From NCBI RefSeq assembly GCF_002355275.1, contig NZ_CP023449.1, positions 1,280,001 to 1,344,000 of the forward strand: DNA of 64,000 bases, in the 5' to 3' direction. The DNA is from Rhizorhabdus dicambivorans (GTDB lineage Bacteria; Pseudomonadota; Alphaproteobacteria; Sphingomonadales; Sphingomonadaceae). The notes beneath the pieces are model-generated. The model saw only the letters and a list, made by a program, of their open reading frames with translations. It was not told the origin of the DNA and ran no database searches. Of the stretch, positions 1-8,109 are shown piece after piece. Numbering within the stretch: the stretch's first letter is position 1; each line of letters opens with the position of its first letter. The position numbers and the translations under genes were made by a program.

Positions 1-587
1 TGATCGATCCCGTCGCTCGAGCGGCCATCGAAGCAGGCGCGGTCGCCGCCTTTCGCCGTTTTGAGTTCGTGTTTCCGCAGACCTTTCGCTGCTTCCACGA
101 CTTCATCGCAGCAGTGATCCTAGCCCGCCGTGACGATTATTCGGGCGGAACGGTCTCCAATCGAATTGGCCTCATCTGGCTCGGACCGGAGCTGCACTGG
201 ACGGATCTGGACTGGCTGGAGAACCTCGTCCACGAATTCGTGCATAATGCACTGTTCTTGGAAGATCTGGTTCATCACGTGCTGATCGGCGGCGGCGACA
301 CACTAGAGCAGCCCGAAGCGCTCACGCTCAGCGCAATCCGTCAGGTCAAGCGCGGTTACGACAAAGCCTATCATTCGGCCTTCGTGTCGTTCACCGTAAT
401 TGAAATGTACCATGCGGTCGGTCGAAGCGATCTGGCGGAGCCGTACATTGCGCCCCTCCTACTGTCCTGCGAAGAACTGGTTAACAACAGGCGCTTTGCC
501 ACGCAGCATGGACACCTTCTTCTGGAGGAGCTCGTGGCCGGAGCATTGAGTCTCCCAAGGAACGTGCACAACGCAGAAGCGGCTTGA
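1..587 (+). CDS. HExxH-motif protein, 5' end outside window
   Basis: The reading frame is open from the first base, so the gene starts before the window; the GTG at 69 is unlikely to be the real start. The visible ~195 residues carry a metal-site-like HEFVH sequence within LENLVHEFVHNALFLEDL, followed about 60 residues later by another histidine (KAYHSAFVSF). That pattern resembles the HExxH proteins first described as putative peptide-modifying enzymes and since recognised as 2-oxoglutarate-type peptide hydroxylases. Neither a precursor peptide nor other RiPP genes are visible. It lies in the island-like segment left of the broken comM and is followed at once by an outer-membrane protein gene. 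A zinc metallopeptidase is the alternative. The HExxH motif is clear; the function is inferred. Confidence 0.55.
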   Translation, partial: IDPVARAAIEAGAVAAFRRFEFVFPQTFRCFHDFIAAVILARRDDYSGGTVSNRIGLIWLGPELHWTDLDWLENLVHEFVHNALFLEDLVHHVLIGGGDTLEQPEALTLSAIRQVKRGYDKAYHSAFVSFTVIEMYHAVGRSDLAEPYIAPLLLSCEELVNNRRFATQHGHLLLEELVAGALSLPRNVHNAEAA

Positions 588-679
588 GCTCTCGCTCGGG
601 AGAAAAGTTGCGCGTAGATGAGCATAAGTGCGCCGGCAAGTGGCGGCGTCGCAGCGCTCGCGGAAGGGGGGAGTCAGTG

Positions 680-1627
680 ATGGCTAAGATGGTTGTTTGC
701 GCTGCTTTGGCGGCGGCGGGGATTGCTATTCCTGTAGGTCCTGTCCGTGCTCAACAGATCGGGACGGAAGCACCCAACAGCGAATGGGAACTCGGCGTCG
801 AAGTCGATGCCGGCCCCGTGCTCGGTAAAAACCTGCCGCTAAACAACGAGAGCAAGGGAACGGATTACAGCGAATATGCCGTTATCTCCTCGCTGAAGAA
901 GAAGAGAGCCGTCGGCAATCTCTCGGTCAAAGCCACCGGGGGATTGGTATTCAACTCCGATGTGTTCGGGCCGGACGACGAAACTTACTATTACGGAGAG
1001 CTGACGCTGGGCGGCGATCCCTATTCGCTTCGCGACCTTCGCTTCGACAAGGACGACGCGGATGCTGTCGAAGATCAGATCACGCCAACGCTGTCGGTCA
1101 AGCATTCCGAAGTGTATTCGGGGTTCCTTCACAGTTATGCACGCCGCGAAACGACATTGACCGGTGGCGTCACTTTCAAGGACGTCCGGACGATCGTCTG
1201 CCCTCTTGGCAAGCCAGGCCGGGTGGGCGATCAGGTCTGTAGCAATGATCCCGGATTCTCATACAAGCTGGCGCTCCAGGTCACGAAACTCTGGTCGGAT
1301 GATCCGGGGGAAAGGCGATGGGCTCCGAAGGCGAAGCTTGCCTTGGCTGGACCTGTGGTCAAGGACAGCTTCCTCATCTTCGGTCGCGCTGAATATGAAT
1401 ATCGCTTCTACGAAGCTGGCGTGCCCGGCATTAGCCGCAGTCGCCGCGACCACCGCGTCATGTTTGCCGCCGGACTTGATTTTGCTCCCCTGTTCGGGCG
1501 CTATACCGACCTGGTCGACACGGCCGAACTTGGCGTCATGTACCTCGGCAGACGGTCTACAGACGACACCCAGGACTTTGATCGGGCCTATTTCTCACCG
1601 TCTCTGGTGCTCATCAAAGCCTTTTAG
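680..1627 (+). CDS. outer-membrane beta-barrel protein, unknown role
   Basis: This 315-residue protein has a cleavable signal peptide (MAKMVVCAALAAAGIAIP, with a likely cut after VRAQ). The remainder is rich in alternating hydrophobic/aromatic strands and ends in phenylalanine (VLIKAF), as expected of an outer-membrane barrel. The ATG at 680 is preferred over the upstream in-frame start at 584 because a strong purine-rich ribosome site (662-672) precedes it and the signal peptide then starts cleanly. Two cysteines (CPLGKPGRVGDQVC) may form a loop disulfide. It lies directly after the HExxH gene in the island segment. No specific family is recognised. Confidence 0.7.
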   Translation: MAKMVVCAALAAAGIAIPVGPVRAQQIGTEAPNSEWELGVEVDAGPVLGKNLPLNNESKGTDYSEYAVISSLKKKRAVGNLSVKATGGLVFNSDVFGPDDETYYYGELTLGGDPYSLRDLRFDKDDADAVEDQITPTLSVKHSEVYSGFLHSYARRETTLTGGVTFKDVRTIVCPLGKPGRVGDQVCSNDPGFSYKLALQVTKLWSDDPGERRWAPKAKLALAGPVVKDSFLIFGRAEYEYRFYEAGVPGISRSRRDHRVMFAAGLDFAPLFGRYTDLVDTAELGVMYLGRRSTDDTQDFDRAYFSPSLVLIKAF

Positions 1628-2201
1628 AAGTCGCGGCCTGAAACTCAGAGAATTTCCTCGAAACGTTCTTATGATGCCGGGTGAGGGACGTCCGCTAATC
1701 AGGCTCATGTGGCGGCGTTGGACACAAGCTTCCGCTCAACAGCGGGTTGTGGAATGAGCAGGATGGCTGCACTTGGCGCTAGGGCGACGTGCGCTCTGTA
1801 TGCAGAGTCGGCTATCCGTTCTCGCTCAACCAAAAGCCGATCTTCCGCTTTCAACGGATAGCCGACGCCTCTAGCGAGTTAGACGGAGGGCGGCCTTCGG
1901 ACCAGATCTGTTGAATTTGTAACGGTCGATTAGGGGTGCATAACTGACGGTCTGTCAGGAAAGTCGGTGAGGGCTAATCCGCATCACTCGCGTCCCCAAA
2001 AGCGCAACCAGTGAGAACTACCCACCGACTCCATCCAACGGATATTCTGTTCAACAGATCGCTAATATGCTGAGCCGGGGCGGGGCGCTTCCGTCATCCA
2101 GCCACTATGGTGGCAACTTCTAATCGTCGCAAATGCCGACATTGTCGCTGAAACCCGAAGATAACAGGTAGAGAATCGAGCCGAATTTTCTATTTAATTG
2201 G
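1628..2201. other. island-end non-coding region
   Basis: About 570 bases without a convincing gene lie between the barrel protein and the comM break. The stretch is AT-richer than the rest of the window. It holds the 14-bp inverted repeat at 1807-1866, several copies of the 9-mer CAACGGATA or its complement (near 1821, 1852 and 2036), and a GTCGCAAATG/ACATTGTCGC cluster (2127-2152) close to the junction. Such repeated short motifs near an element end may be transposase binding sites, but no consensus can be proved here. Confidence 0.4.
1807..1866. repeat. perfect 14-bp inverted repeat (hairpin)
   Basis: GTCGGCTATCCGTT at 1807-1820 is exactly complementary to AACGGATAGCCGAC at 1853-1866, with a 32-base loop. 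No T-run follows on either strand, so it is not a typical intrinsic terminator. It could be a transposon-end structure or recombination site. Confidence 0.6.
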
Positions 2202-2849
2202 CTACAATATCAGCAGGTTGTGGCCGCCCGCCGCCGCTATCTCCAACGCGCGCTTGGCGGTTTCCTGACCCCTGACCTGCCTGAGGTCGGCCGTCGGGAC
2301 GGGCAGGTCGGCGCTGCCGGGCTGCGGTGGGGTCAGCGGCGCTCCGCCCTTGAAATGGCCGATCAGCGAAAGGAGATCGGGCGCGCCGATCACCTCGATC
2401 GTGCCGGCCCATGCCGCCTCGGGTCCCTGCGCTGCCGGGCAGACGAGGCCAAGCCCGCGTTCGGAGGCGTGGAGCGCGGCCAGCAGCACGCCCGGCGCGG
2501 GGGCGACGCGGCCGTCCAGCCCCAGTTCGCCGACCACGACATAGTCGGCCAGGGTCTCGGCATCGATCACCCCCATGGCGCCGAGCAGGCCCAGCGCGAT
2601 CGGCAGGTCGTAATGCGATCCCTCCTTGGGGAGATCGGCGGGAGAAAGATTGACGGTGATCCGCTTGGGCGGCAGTGCCAGCCCGATCGCGGACAGCGCT
2701 GCGCGCACCCGCTCGCGGCTTTCCGCGACCGCCTTGTCGGGCAGGCCGACGACGACGAAGGCGGGCATGCCGGGTGCGACCTGCACCTGCACTTCCACCG
2801 CGCGTGCCTCCAGCCCGAGAAACGCGACCGTTGCGACATGCGCCACCAT
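2202..2849 (-). pseudogene. comM: comM/YifB Mg-chelatase-like ATPase, 3'-truncated
   Basis: The ORF gives 215 residues matching the N-terminal ChlI-like domain of ComM/YifB (start MVAHVATVAFLGLEARAVEV, then VVVGLPDKAVAESRERVRAAL and GELGLDGRVAP). Normal members are about 500 residues long and continue from AAAGGHNLL into a GPPG-x-GKS Walker A. Here the frame reads AAAGGHNLLIL and stops. The AAA+ domain is therefore lost and the gene is almost certainly inactive. ComM is a helicase-like protein that aids branch migration of incoming DNA during natural transformation, so loss should lower chromosomal transformation if the strain is competent. The break coincides with the start of the island-like DNA on the left. 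Confidence 0.85.
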
Positions 2850-2945
2850 ATACCAGCCCCCGGAAGCCCGATCCGGGGATCAAGGCCGATGTTCGCGGAC
2901 TGTTCTTGCGGTGGCGGCGGCCCGATGTCGAGCGATTCGTTGCCT

Positions 2946-3443
2946 TTACTGGCTCAGCAGGTCGACGGTGCCGCTCTCGAACGCCGAGACGCGCAGCCAG
3001 CCAAGCTGGGTCGGCGGCACGCCGGGCAGATCGATGACATATTGCTTCCAGCTTCCCGGCGGCAGCGGCTCGGGCGCGGTGAAGGCCATCGACTGGGCCT
3101 GGGTCGGCGCCATCGGCAGGCCTTTGGCGTCGTTTCCACCCCACTCGATCCGGGCCTTCATGCCCGATAGCCGGGCCGCGCTGGGGTTGCCGAAGTCGAG
3201 TGTGACCCGCGATCCGCCGGCATAGGGCTCGATATTGGCGATCGTCACCGCGATCCGGCCCATGTCCGATTCGAGCAGGCCATAGCCGGCGGCACCCGGC
3301 TTGAGGGTGACGGTCTGCCGGGAAGCGGCGGTCTGTTCCAGCTTGCCGATCCGATCCTCAAGTGCCTTGAGCCGCTCGTCGGTCTTCCCGCAGCCGCTGA
3401 GCGCCGGCAGCAACAGCAGCGCGCAGATGATCGGACGGTGCAT
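2946..3443 (-). CDS. DUF3251-like lipoprotein
   Basis: A 165-residue protein with a lipoprotein signal: MHRPIICALLLLPALSGCGK, lipobox LSGC, lipidation expected on Cys18. A short coiled-coil-like stretch (DERLKALEDRIGKLEQTA) follows. The rest (TLKPGAAGYGLLESDMGRIAVTI onward) resembles the DUF3251/YajI type beta-sandwich lipoproteins. It is probably anchored in the inner leaflet of the outer membrane. It is transcribed away from rpmH, with about 220 bases between the two starts. Function unknown. Confidence 0.75.
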   Translation of the reverse strand: MHRPIICALLLLPALSGCGKTDERLKALEDRIGKLEQTAASRQTVTLKPGAAGYGLLESDMGRIAVTIANIEPYAGGSRVTLDFGNPSAARLSGMKARIEWGGNDAKGLPMAPTQAQSMAFTAPEPLPPGSWKQYVIDLPGVPPTQLGWLRVSAFESGTVDLLSQ

Positions 3444-3569
3444 GATATCCTCCTCGCAGGAACCTCGTCGCCGGACGCAACGCCCATGGAACGAAAAAGA
3501 GCCATCACCCGAAACGAGATTTTTGATCTATATCCGGGGATGCAACGGCCGCTGGAGGTGCGGCGGCGA

Positions 3570-3598
3570 TTGACTCGGGGGCGCCTTTTCCTTAAGCG
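3570..3598 (+). promoter_or_regulatory. candidate rpmH promoter
   Basis: TTGACT at 3570-3575 is followed after 17 bases by TAAGCG at 3593-3598, a plausible sigma-70 -35/-10 pair. It lies about 65 bases upstream of rpmH, with no other gene on this strand before it. Not tested; the -10 is weak. Confidence 0.4.
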
Positions 3599-3612
3599 CG
3601 CCCCTCGATAGC

Positions 3613-3644
3613 GGCTGCCGCAGGTTCGGCGGCCCTTTTGTTTT
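3613..3644 (+). terminator. terminator-like hairpin in the rpmH leader
   Basis: GGCTGCCG (3613-3620) pairs with CGGCGGCC (3627-3634) around a 6-base loop and is followed by CTTTTGTTTT, the form of an intrinsic terminator. It sits between the likely rpmH promoter and the rpmH start codon (18 bases downstream), so it may act as an attenuator of the rpmH-rnpA-yidD-yidC transcript. Confidence 0.55.
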
Positions 3645-3662
3645 GGATTTGAGGCAAAGACG

Positions 3663-3797
3663 ATGAAGCGCACTTTCCAGCCGAGCAACCTGGTCCGCAA
3701 GCGGCGCCATGGCTTCCGTTCGCGCAGCGCCACCCCTGGTGGCCGCAAGGTGCTGGCCGCCCGCCGCGCGCGCGGCCGCAAGAAGCTGTCGGCCTGA
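3663..3797 (+). CDS. rpmH: 50S ribosomal protein L34
   Basis: A 44-residue, very basic protein beginning [20 protein letters not shown] and ending RGRKKLSA, a full-length match to bacterial L34. A GAGG ribosome site lies about 10 bases before the ATG. It heads the classical rpmH-rnpA-yidD-yidC cluster and is followed immediately by rnpA. L34 is part of the large ribosomal subunit. Identification is secure from sequence and context. Confidence 0.97.
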   Translation: MKRTFQPSNLVRKRRHGFRSRSATPGGRKVLAARRARGRKKLSA

Positions 3798-3814
3798 GCC
3801 AGCCTCCCTACGCG

Positions 3815-4159
3815 GTGCTGTCGCGCCGCGCGGATTTCCTGGCGGCCAATGGCGGCAGGCGGGCGCCCATGCCCGGCTTCGTGCTGCTCGTCCGGCCTCG
3901 GGGCGATGACGATCCCGTCATGCGCCTCGGCATCACCGTCACCAAGAAGATCGGCAATGCGGTGGTCCGCAACCGCATGAAGCGGCGCTTCCGCGCGCTT
4001 GCACGCGAGCTGTTTCCCGAAGCGGGGATCGCGGGTGCCGATCATGTCCTGATCGGACGCGCAGGCGGGATCGAACGGGATTTCTCCGAATTGCGCGTCG
4101 AGCTGCGCAAGGCGCTCGGCAAGGTGATGCGCTCGGCGGCGCCCCAAGCGCGATCATGA
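3815..4159 (+). CDS. rnpA: ribonuclease P protein component
   Basis: The encoded 114 residues show the RnpA pattern: RADFLAA near the N-terminus, LGITVTKKIGNAVVRNRMKRRFR (RNR motif that binds RNase P RNA) in the centre, then FRALARELF and a DHVLIGR segment. It matures tRNA 5' ends together with the RNA subunit, whose gene is not in the window. The start is taken as GTG at 3815, 17 bases after the rpmH stop; a slightly earlier non-ATG start is possible. The 3' end overlaps yidD by four bases (ATGA), implying translational coupling. Confidence 0.95.
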   Translation: MLSRRADFLAANGGRRAPMPGFVLLVRPRGDDDPVMRLGITVTKKIGNAVVRNRMKRRFRALARELFPEAGIAGADHVLIGRAGGIERDFSELRVELRKALGKVMRSAAPQARS

Positions 4160-4368
4160 TCGCGCGGCTGATCATCCTGCTCGCGAAGGTCTGGCAGAAG
4201 GGCCCTTCGCTGATCCTTCCGCCCACCTGTCGCTACATGCCGAGCTGTTCGGCCTATACGATCGAGGCCGTCTCGCGCTATGGCGCGCTCAAAGGCGGGT
4301 GGCTGGGCCTCCGCCGGATCTGCCGATGTCACCCCTGGGGTGGCTCCGGCTATGATCCGGTGCCTTGA
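4156..4368 (+). CDS. yidD: membrane protein insertion efficiency factor YidD
   Basis: A 70-residue protein with the family signature: CRYMPSCSAYTIEA in the middle, three conserved cysteines and HPWGGSGYDPVP at the C-terminus. An amphipathic N-terminal helix (MIARLIILLAKVWQKG) should lie on the inner membrane. YidD assists YidC-dependent membrane protein insertion. It overlaps the end of rnpA and precedes yidC by about 28 bases, as usual. Confidence 0.96.
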   Translation: MIARLIILLAKVWQKGPSLILPPTCRYMPSCSAYTIEAVSRYGALKGGWLGLRRICRCHPWGGSGYDPVP

Positions 4369-4395
4369 ATTTATTGCGTTTTCCGGGAGTTTTTG

Positions 4396-6138
4396 GTGGA
4401 TAACCAGCGCAACCTGATCCTCGCGATCGTCCTGTCGGCGCTCGTCCTGTTCGGCTGGCAGGCGATGAGCGACCGATTCTTCCCGGTCGCCAAGCCGCCG
4501 GTCACGAAGATCGAGGGCGGCCAGGAGAAGGTCGTTCCCCAGCCCGGCGCCGATCCCGCCGCGGACGGTCCGCGCGCGGTTCGCGCCCGCGCCACGGTGC
4601 TCGCCGAGACGCCCAGGATCGTGATCGACACCCCCAAGCTGGCGGGCACGATCAACCTGAAGGGCGCCCGGATCGATGATCTGGTGTTCAAGGCCTATGG
4701 CGAGACGGTGGCAAAGGATTCGCCGCCGATCCGCCTGCTTTCGCCGGCCGGCTCGCCGGCCGCTTATTATGCCGGCTTCGGCTGGACCGGCGACGGCGTC
4801 GATGCGCCCGGCCCCAACACCGTCTGGACCGCGAACGGCACCCGGCTGACTCCGCAAACCCCGGTGACGCTAAGCTGGGCCAATACGCGCGGCCAGCGCT
4901 TCGAAACCGTGATCGCGGTCGACAGCGACTATATGTTCACGATCACCCAGAAGCTGGCCAACACCGGCGCGGGTGCCGTCGCGGCGCGGCCCTATGGCCT
5001 GATCTCGAAGGACGGCGTCTCCAAGGACCCGTCGAGCTGGACGCTCCACACCGGACCGATCGGCGTGTTCAACGACAAGGCCAATTATGATCTGAGCTTC
5101 GAGAAGCTCGACGAAGCGGGCCGGGCCGGCATCCGCTTCGCCAGCACCGGCGGCTGGATCGGCTTCGGCGACAAATACTGGCTGACGGCGTTGATCCCCG
5201 ATCCGAAAGCGCCGGTCGACGCCGGTTTCCTCTCGACGGCGCCGAAGGTCTATCAGGCGGTCGACAGCGGCCGCCCCCTCATCATCGCCCCCGGCAAGGC
5301 CGGCTCGGTCACCCAGCGCTTCTTCGCGGGCGCCAAGGAGGTGAACCTGCTCGACCGCTATGAGGCCGATCTGAAGGTCGCCCAGTTCGGTCGCGCGATC
5401 GACTGGGGCTGGTTCGAGGTGATCGAGAAGCCGATCTTCTGGGTGCTCGATCAGGTGTTCAAGCTGGTCGGGAATTTCGGCGTCGCGATCATCATTCTGA
5501 CCTTCATCGTGCGCGGGCTGATGTTCCCGATCGCGCAGAAGCAGTTCCGCTCGATGGCCGGCATGCGCCGCGTCCAGCCGAAGATGAAGGAGCTGCAGGA
5601 GCGCCACAAGGACGACAAGCCCCGCCTCCAGCAGGAATTGCTCAAGCTCTACCAGGAGGAGAAGGTCAATCCGCTCGCCGGCTGCCTTCCGATCCTGGTG
5701 CAGATCCCGGTCTTCTATGCGCTCTACAAGGTGCTGATGGTGACGATCGAGATGCGCCACCAGCCCTTCGTGCTATGGATCCGCGATCTTTCCGCGCCCG
5801 ACCCGCTCCACATCCTCAACCTGTTCGGCCTGCTCGACTTCACCCCGCCGTCCTTCCTGGGCATCGGCGTGCTGGCGATCCTGCTCGGCATCTCGATGTG
5901 GCTGCAGTTCAAGCTCAACCCGCAGCCGATGGACGATGCGCAGAAGCAGATCTTCGCGCTTATGCCCTGGATCATGATGTTCATCATGGCGCCCTTCGCG
6001 GCGGGGCTGCTGATCTACTGGATCACCTCCAACTTCCTGACCATCGCGCAGCAGGCCTGGCTCTACCGGCAGTATCCGATACCCGAGACGCCGGCTTCGG
6101 CGGCGGTGGTCGAGGCCAAGGCGGCCAAGAAGAAGTGA
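4396..6138 (+). CDS. yidC: membrane protein insertase YidC
   Basis: About 580 residues, normal for a Gram-negative YidC. An N-terminal membrane anchor (MDNQRNLILAIVLSALVLFGW) is followed by a large periplasmic domain (about 25-335) and then the conserved five-helix insertase core, including NFGVAIIILTFIVRGLMFPI, KPRLQQELLKLYQEEKVNPLAGC and a final hydrophobic hairpin. The C-terminus is lysine-rich (AKAAKKK). GTG at 4396 is chosen over TTG at 4393 because the GGGAG ribosome site (4385-4389) is well spaced from it and the product then begins MDNQRN like its relatives. YidC inserts inner-membrane proteins with or without SecYEG. Confidence 0.97.
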   Translation: MDNQRNLILAIVLSALVLFGWQAMSDRFFPVAKPPVTKIEGGQEKVVPQPGADPAADGPRAVRARATVLAETPRIVIDTPKLAGTINLKGARIDDLVFKAYGETVAKDSPPIRLLSPAGSPAAYYAGFGWTGDGVDAPGPNTVWTANGTRLTPQTPVTLSWANTRGQRFETVIAVDSDYMFTITQKLANTGAGAVAARPYGLISKDGVSKDPSSWTLHTGPIGVFNDKANYDLSFEKLDEAGRAGIRFASTGGWIGFGDKYWLTALIPDPKAPVDAGFLSTAPKVYQAVDSGRPLIIAPGKAGSVTQRFFAGAKEVNLLDRYEADLKVAQFGRAIDWGWFEVIEKPIFWVLDQVFKLVGNFGVAIIILTFIVRGLMFPIAQKQFRSMAGMRRVQPKMKELQERHKDDKPRLQQELLKLYQEEKVNPLAGCLPILVQIPVFYALYKVLMVTIEMRHQPFVLWIRDLSAPDPLHILNLFGLLDFTPPSFLGIGVLAILLGISMWLQFKLNPQPMDDAQKQIFALMPWIMMFIMAPFAAGLLIYWITSNFLTIAQQAWLYRQYPIPETPASAAVVEAKAAKKK

Positions 6139-6797
6139 GCGACGAGGCTGACGGACAGGATTTGATCGAACCCGCGCGCAAGCTGTTCGCGGGGCCGGTC
6201 TCGTTTCTCAAGTCGGCGCCCGACCATCGCTATCTGCCGGAGCCCGACGCACCTGAAGTCGCCTTCGCCGGGCGGTCCAATGTGGGCAAGTCCTCCTTGC
6301 TCAACCGGCTGACCAACCGGGTGGGCCTCGCGCGCACCTCGAACACGCCGGGGCGGACGCAGGAGCTGAACTTCTTCGATGTCGGCGCGCCGGAAGAAGG
6401 CGCTACGCCGGTGCTCCGCCTTGTCGACATGCCCGGCTACGGATTCGCCAAGGCGCCGAAGGACATGGTCCGCAAATGGCGCCATGTGGTGAACGACTAT
6501 CTGCGCGGCCGGGTGGTGCTGCGCCGCGCGCTCGTGCTGATCGACAGCCGCCACGGCATCAAGGATGTCGACCGCGAGATCATGACGATGCTCGACAAGG
6601 CGGCGGTCACCTATCACCTCGTCCTCACCAAGGCCGACAAGATCAAGGCGAGCGAACTCGCCGCCGTCACTGATCGCACCGCGGCGGAGGCGCGCACCCA
6701 TGTCGCCGCCCATCCGAAGCTGCTCGTCACGTCGAGCGAGAAGGACATGGGCATCGCCGAGTTGCGCGCGGCGATCCTGGAAGCGATTCGGAACTAG
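6135..6797 (+). CDS. engB: ribosome biogenesis GTP-binding protein EngB (YihA/YsxC)
   Basis: A 220-residue GTPase. It shows G1 GRSNVGKSSLLNRL, a switch region with RTSNTPGRTQELNFF, G3 DMPGYGFA and G4 LTKADK, and a late SSEKD segment in the G5 position. It is needed for large-subunit assembly in related bacteria. The start is GTG at 6135, overlapping the yidC stop (GTGA); the much longer in-frame upstream extension lies inside yidC and is not real. yidC and engB are therefore coupled. Confidence 0.95.
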   Translation: MSDEADGQDLIEPARKLFAGPVSFLKSAPDHRYLPEPDAPEVAFAGRSNVGKSSLLNRLTNRVGLARTSNTPGRTQELNFFDVGAPEEGATPVLRLVDMPGYGFAKAPKDMVRKWRHVVNDYLRGRVVLRRALVLIDSRHGIKDVDREIMTMLDKAAVTYHLVLTKADKIKASELAAVTDRTAAEARTHVAAHPKLLVTSSEKDMGIAELRAAILEAIRN

Positions 6798-6943
6798 CTT
6801 CCCTTCCTCCCGTGCGCTTGCAGGGGAGGAGCCGATGGCCTCCGCTCATAAGCCCCTTTGATCCAGACCGGCCGATAGTTGATTTGGCCGACCCCCCTTC
6901 CTGGGGCTAAAGCCTCGGCGATCCACCCGGGGAGACGCTGGCC

Positions 6944-7612
6944 ATGGCCCTCAAGATCTACATCGGCAACAAGGTCTATTCGAGCTGGTCGCTGCGCGGC
7001 TGGCTGGCGGTCAGGCAGTCGGGTCTTCCCTTCGAGGAAGAGGTCGTCCCGCTCTATGACGCCGCGTGGGAGAAGCGGCGCATGGCGCCCGAGTTCGCCG
7101 CCTCGAACGGCAAGGTGCCCGTGCTGTGGGATGGCGGAAATCCAGTCTGGGAAAGCCTGGCGATCATCGATCATCTGGCCGACAAGGTGGGCCGCGATCG
7201 TTATTGGCCTGCCGATGAGGCCGCCCGTGCGCTGGCCCGGTCGATGGCGTCGGAAATGCATGCCGGCTATGTCGCGCTGCGTTCGCAACACGGCATGAAC
7301 CTCCGACCGGTCTATCCGCCTGAACCGCTCACCCCTGAGGTGGCGGCCGATGTCGCGCGGATCACCTCGCTCTGGGATCAGGCGAAGCGCCGTTTCGGCC
7401 AAGGCGGCGACTATCTGTTCGGCAGGTTCGGTGCGGTCGACATCATGTTTGCGCCCGTGATCACGCGCTTCCGGACCTATTCGATCCCGCTGCCGGCGCT
7501 GGCGGCGGACTATTGCGCGGCGATGTGGGCCCATCCCTTCATGGTCGAATGGGGCGAAGGCGCGGCACGCGAGGATTGGGTGATCCCGATGTTCGAGCGC
7601 GCTACCGATTAA
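6944..7612 (+). CDS. glutathione S-transferase family protein
   Basis: A 222-residue protein with a thioredoxin-fold N-terminal half (KIYIGNKVYSSWSLRGWLAVRQSG, KVPVLWDGG with the cis-proline, ESLAIIDHLAD) and an all-helical C-terminal half, including DIMFAPVITRF. The YSSWSLR segment at the active-site position is typical of a bacterial GST subgroup with unknown substrate. Its stop overlaps the end of the convergent cupin gene by four bases. Cytosolic; physiological substrate unknown. Confidence 0.85.
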   Translation: MALKIYIGNKVYSSWSLRGWLAVRQSGLPFEEEVVPLYDAAWEKRRMAPEFAASNGKVPVLWDGGNPVWESLAIIDHLADKVGRDRYWPADEAARALARSMASEMHAGYVALRSQHGMNLRPVYPPEPLTPEVAADVARITSLWDQAKRRFGQGGDYLFGRFGAVDIMFAPVITRFRTYSIPLPALAADYCAAMWAHPFMVEWGEGAAREDWVIPMFERATD

Positions 7613-8058
7613 AGGGCGCTGCCGTCTCTGCGGGTGTACCGTTTCGCCGCGCCATCCCACTCCATGTCGATATCGGGATAGTGGGCCCGGCCCCCGGCGG
7701 GGCGGCCGACCGCGATGAACATGCAATCCTCGTCGCTCTCGTTGATCAGGCAATGGCCGTTGCCATCGGCCTTGGGGAAGGAGGCGCAGTCGCCGGGGCG
7801 CATAGGCGTGCGGCCGCTGTCGTCGACCAGCACCGCCTCGCCGGACAGCATCACCACGAACTCGTCCTCCTCCTCATGCCAGTGCCGCTGGGCCGACCAT
7901 CCGCCCGGCTTCAGCGTGACATGGCTGATGCCGAATTCCGAAAGGCCCGTGGCCGGGCCAAGGCGCCGATACCAGCGCCGCTGGACCACATCGGCATATT
8001 CGGCGGGATAGCCGGTCGCATTGACCGGCGGAATGGCATCGAGATCGATCTTCGGCAC
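7609..8058 (-). CDS. cupin-domain protein
   Basis: A 149-residue single cupin. The metal-binding motif 1 is visible as HWHEEEDEFVVMLSGE and motif 2 as PGDCASFPKADGNGH. The start is taken as GTG at 8058, giving MPKIDLDAIPPVNATGYP; the frame stays open far upstream, but that part is antisense to dapE. It probably binds a metal and a small molecule, but no substrate can be named. It converges with the GST gene and diverges from dapE with about 50 bases between starts. Confidence 0.8.
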   Translation of the reverse strand: MPKIDLDAIPPVNATGYPAEYADVVQRRWYRRLGPATGLSEFGISHVTLKPGGWSAQRHWHEEEDEFVVMLSGEAVLVDDSGRTPMRPGDCASFPKADGNGHCLINESDEDCMFIAVGRPAGGRAHYPDIDMEWDGAAKRYTRRDGSAL

Positions 8059-8109
8059 CGTCGGGCTCCGTATTTTGCATTGGAAGCGCAGGGAGGCTAG
8101 GCGGGCGTC

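Larger units (their letters stand above)
1..2207. mobile_element. right end of putative genomic island inserted in comM
   Basis: The comM coding sequence (minus strand) loses homology exactly where the Walker A loop should follow, at about 2202-2210. Everything to the left looks foreign: the intergenic DNA is AT-richer than the rest and the genes are unrelated to the housekeeping block. Read from the junction on the minus strand, the left DNA begins TGTAGCCAATTAAATAG, compatible with the 5'-TGT ends of Tn7-like/Tni transposons. comM is a known insertion site for such elements (AbaR islands in Acinetobacter). The other end, the transposase genes and any target duplication are outside the window, so the element type is inferred. 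Confidence 0.55.

Noticed and set aside
3444-3662. Chromosome origin beside rpmH
   Set aside because: rpmH-rnpA-yidC can lie near oriC in bacteria, but no dnaA gene or DnaA-box cluster is visible here.
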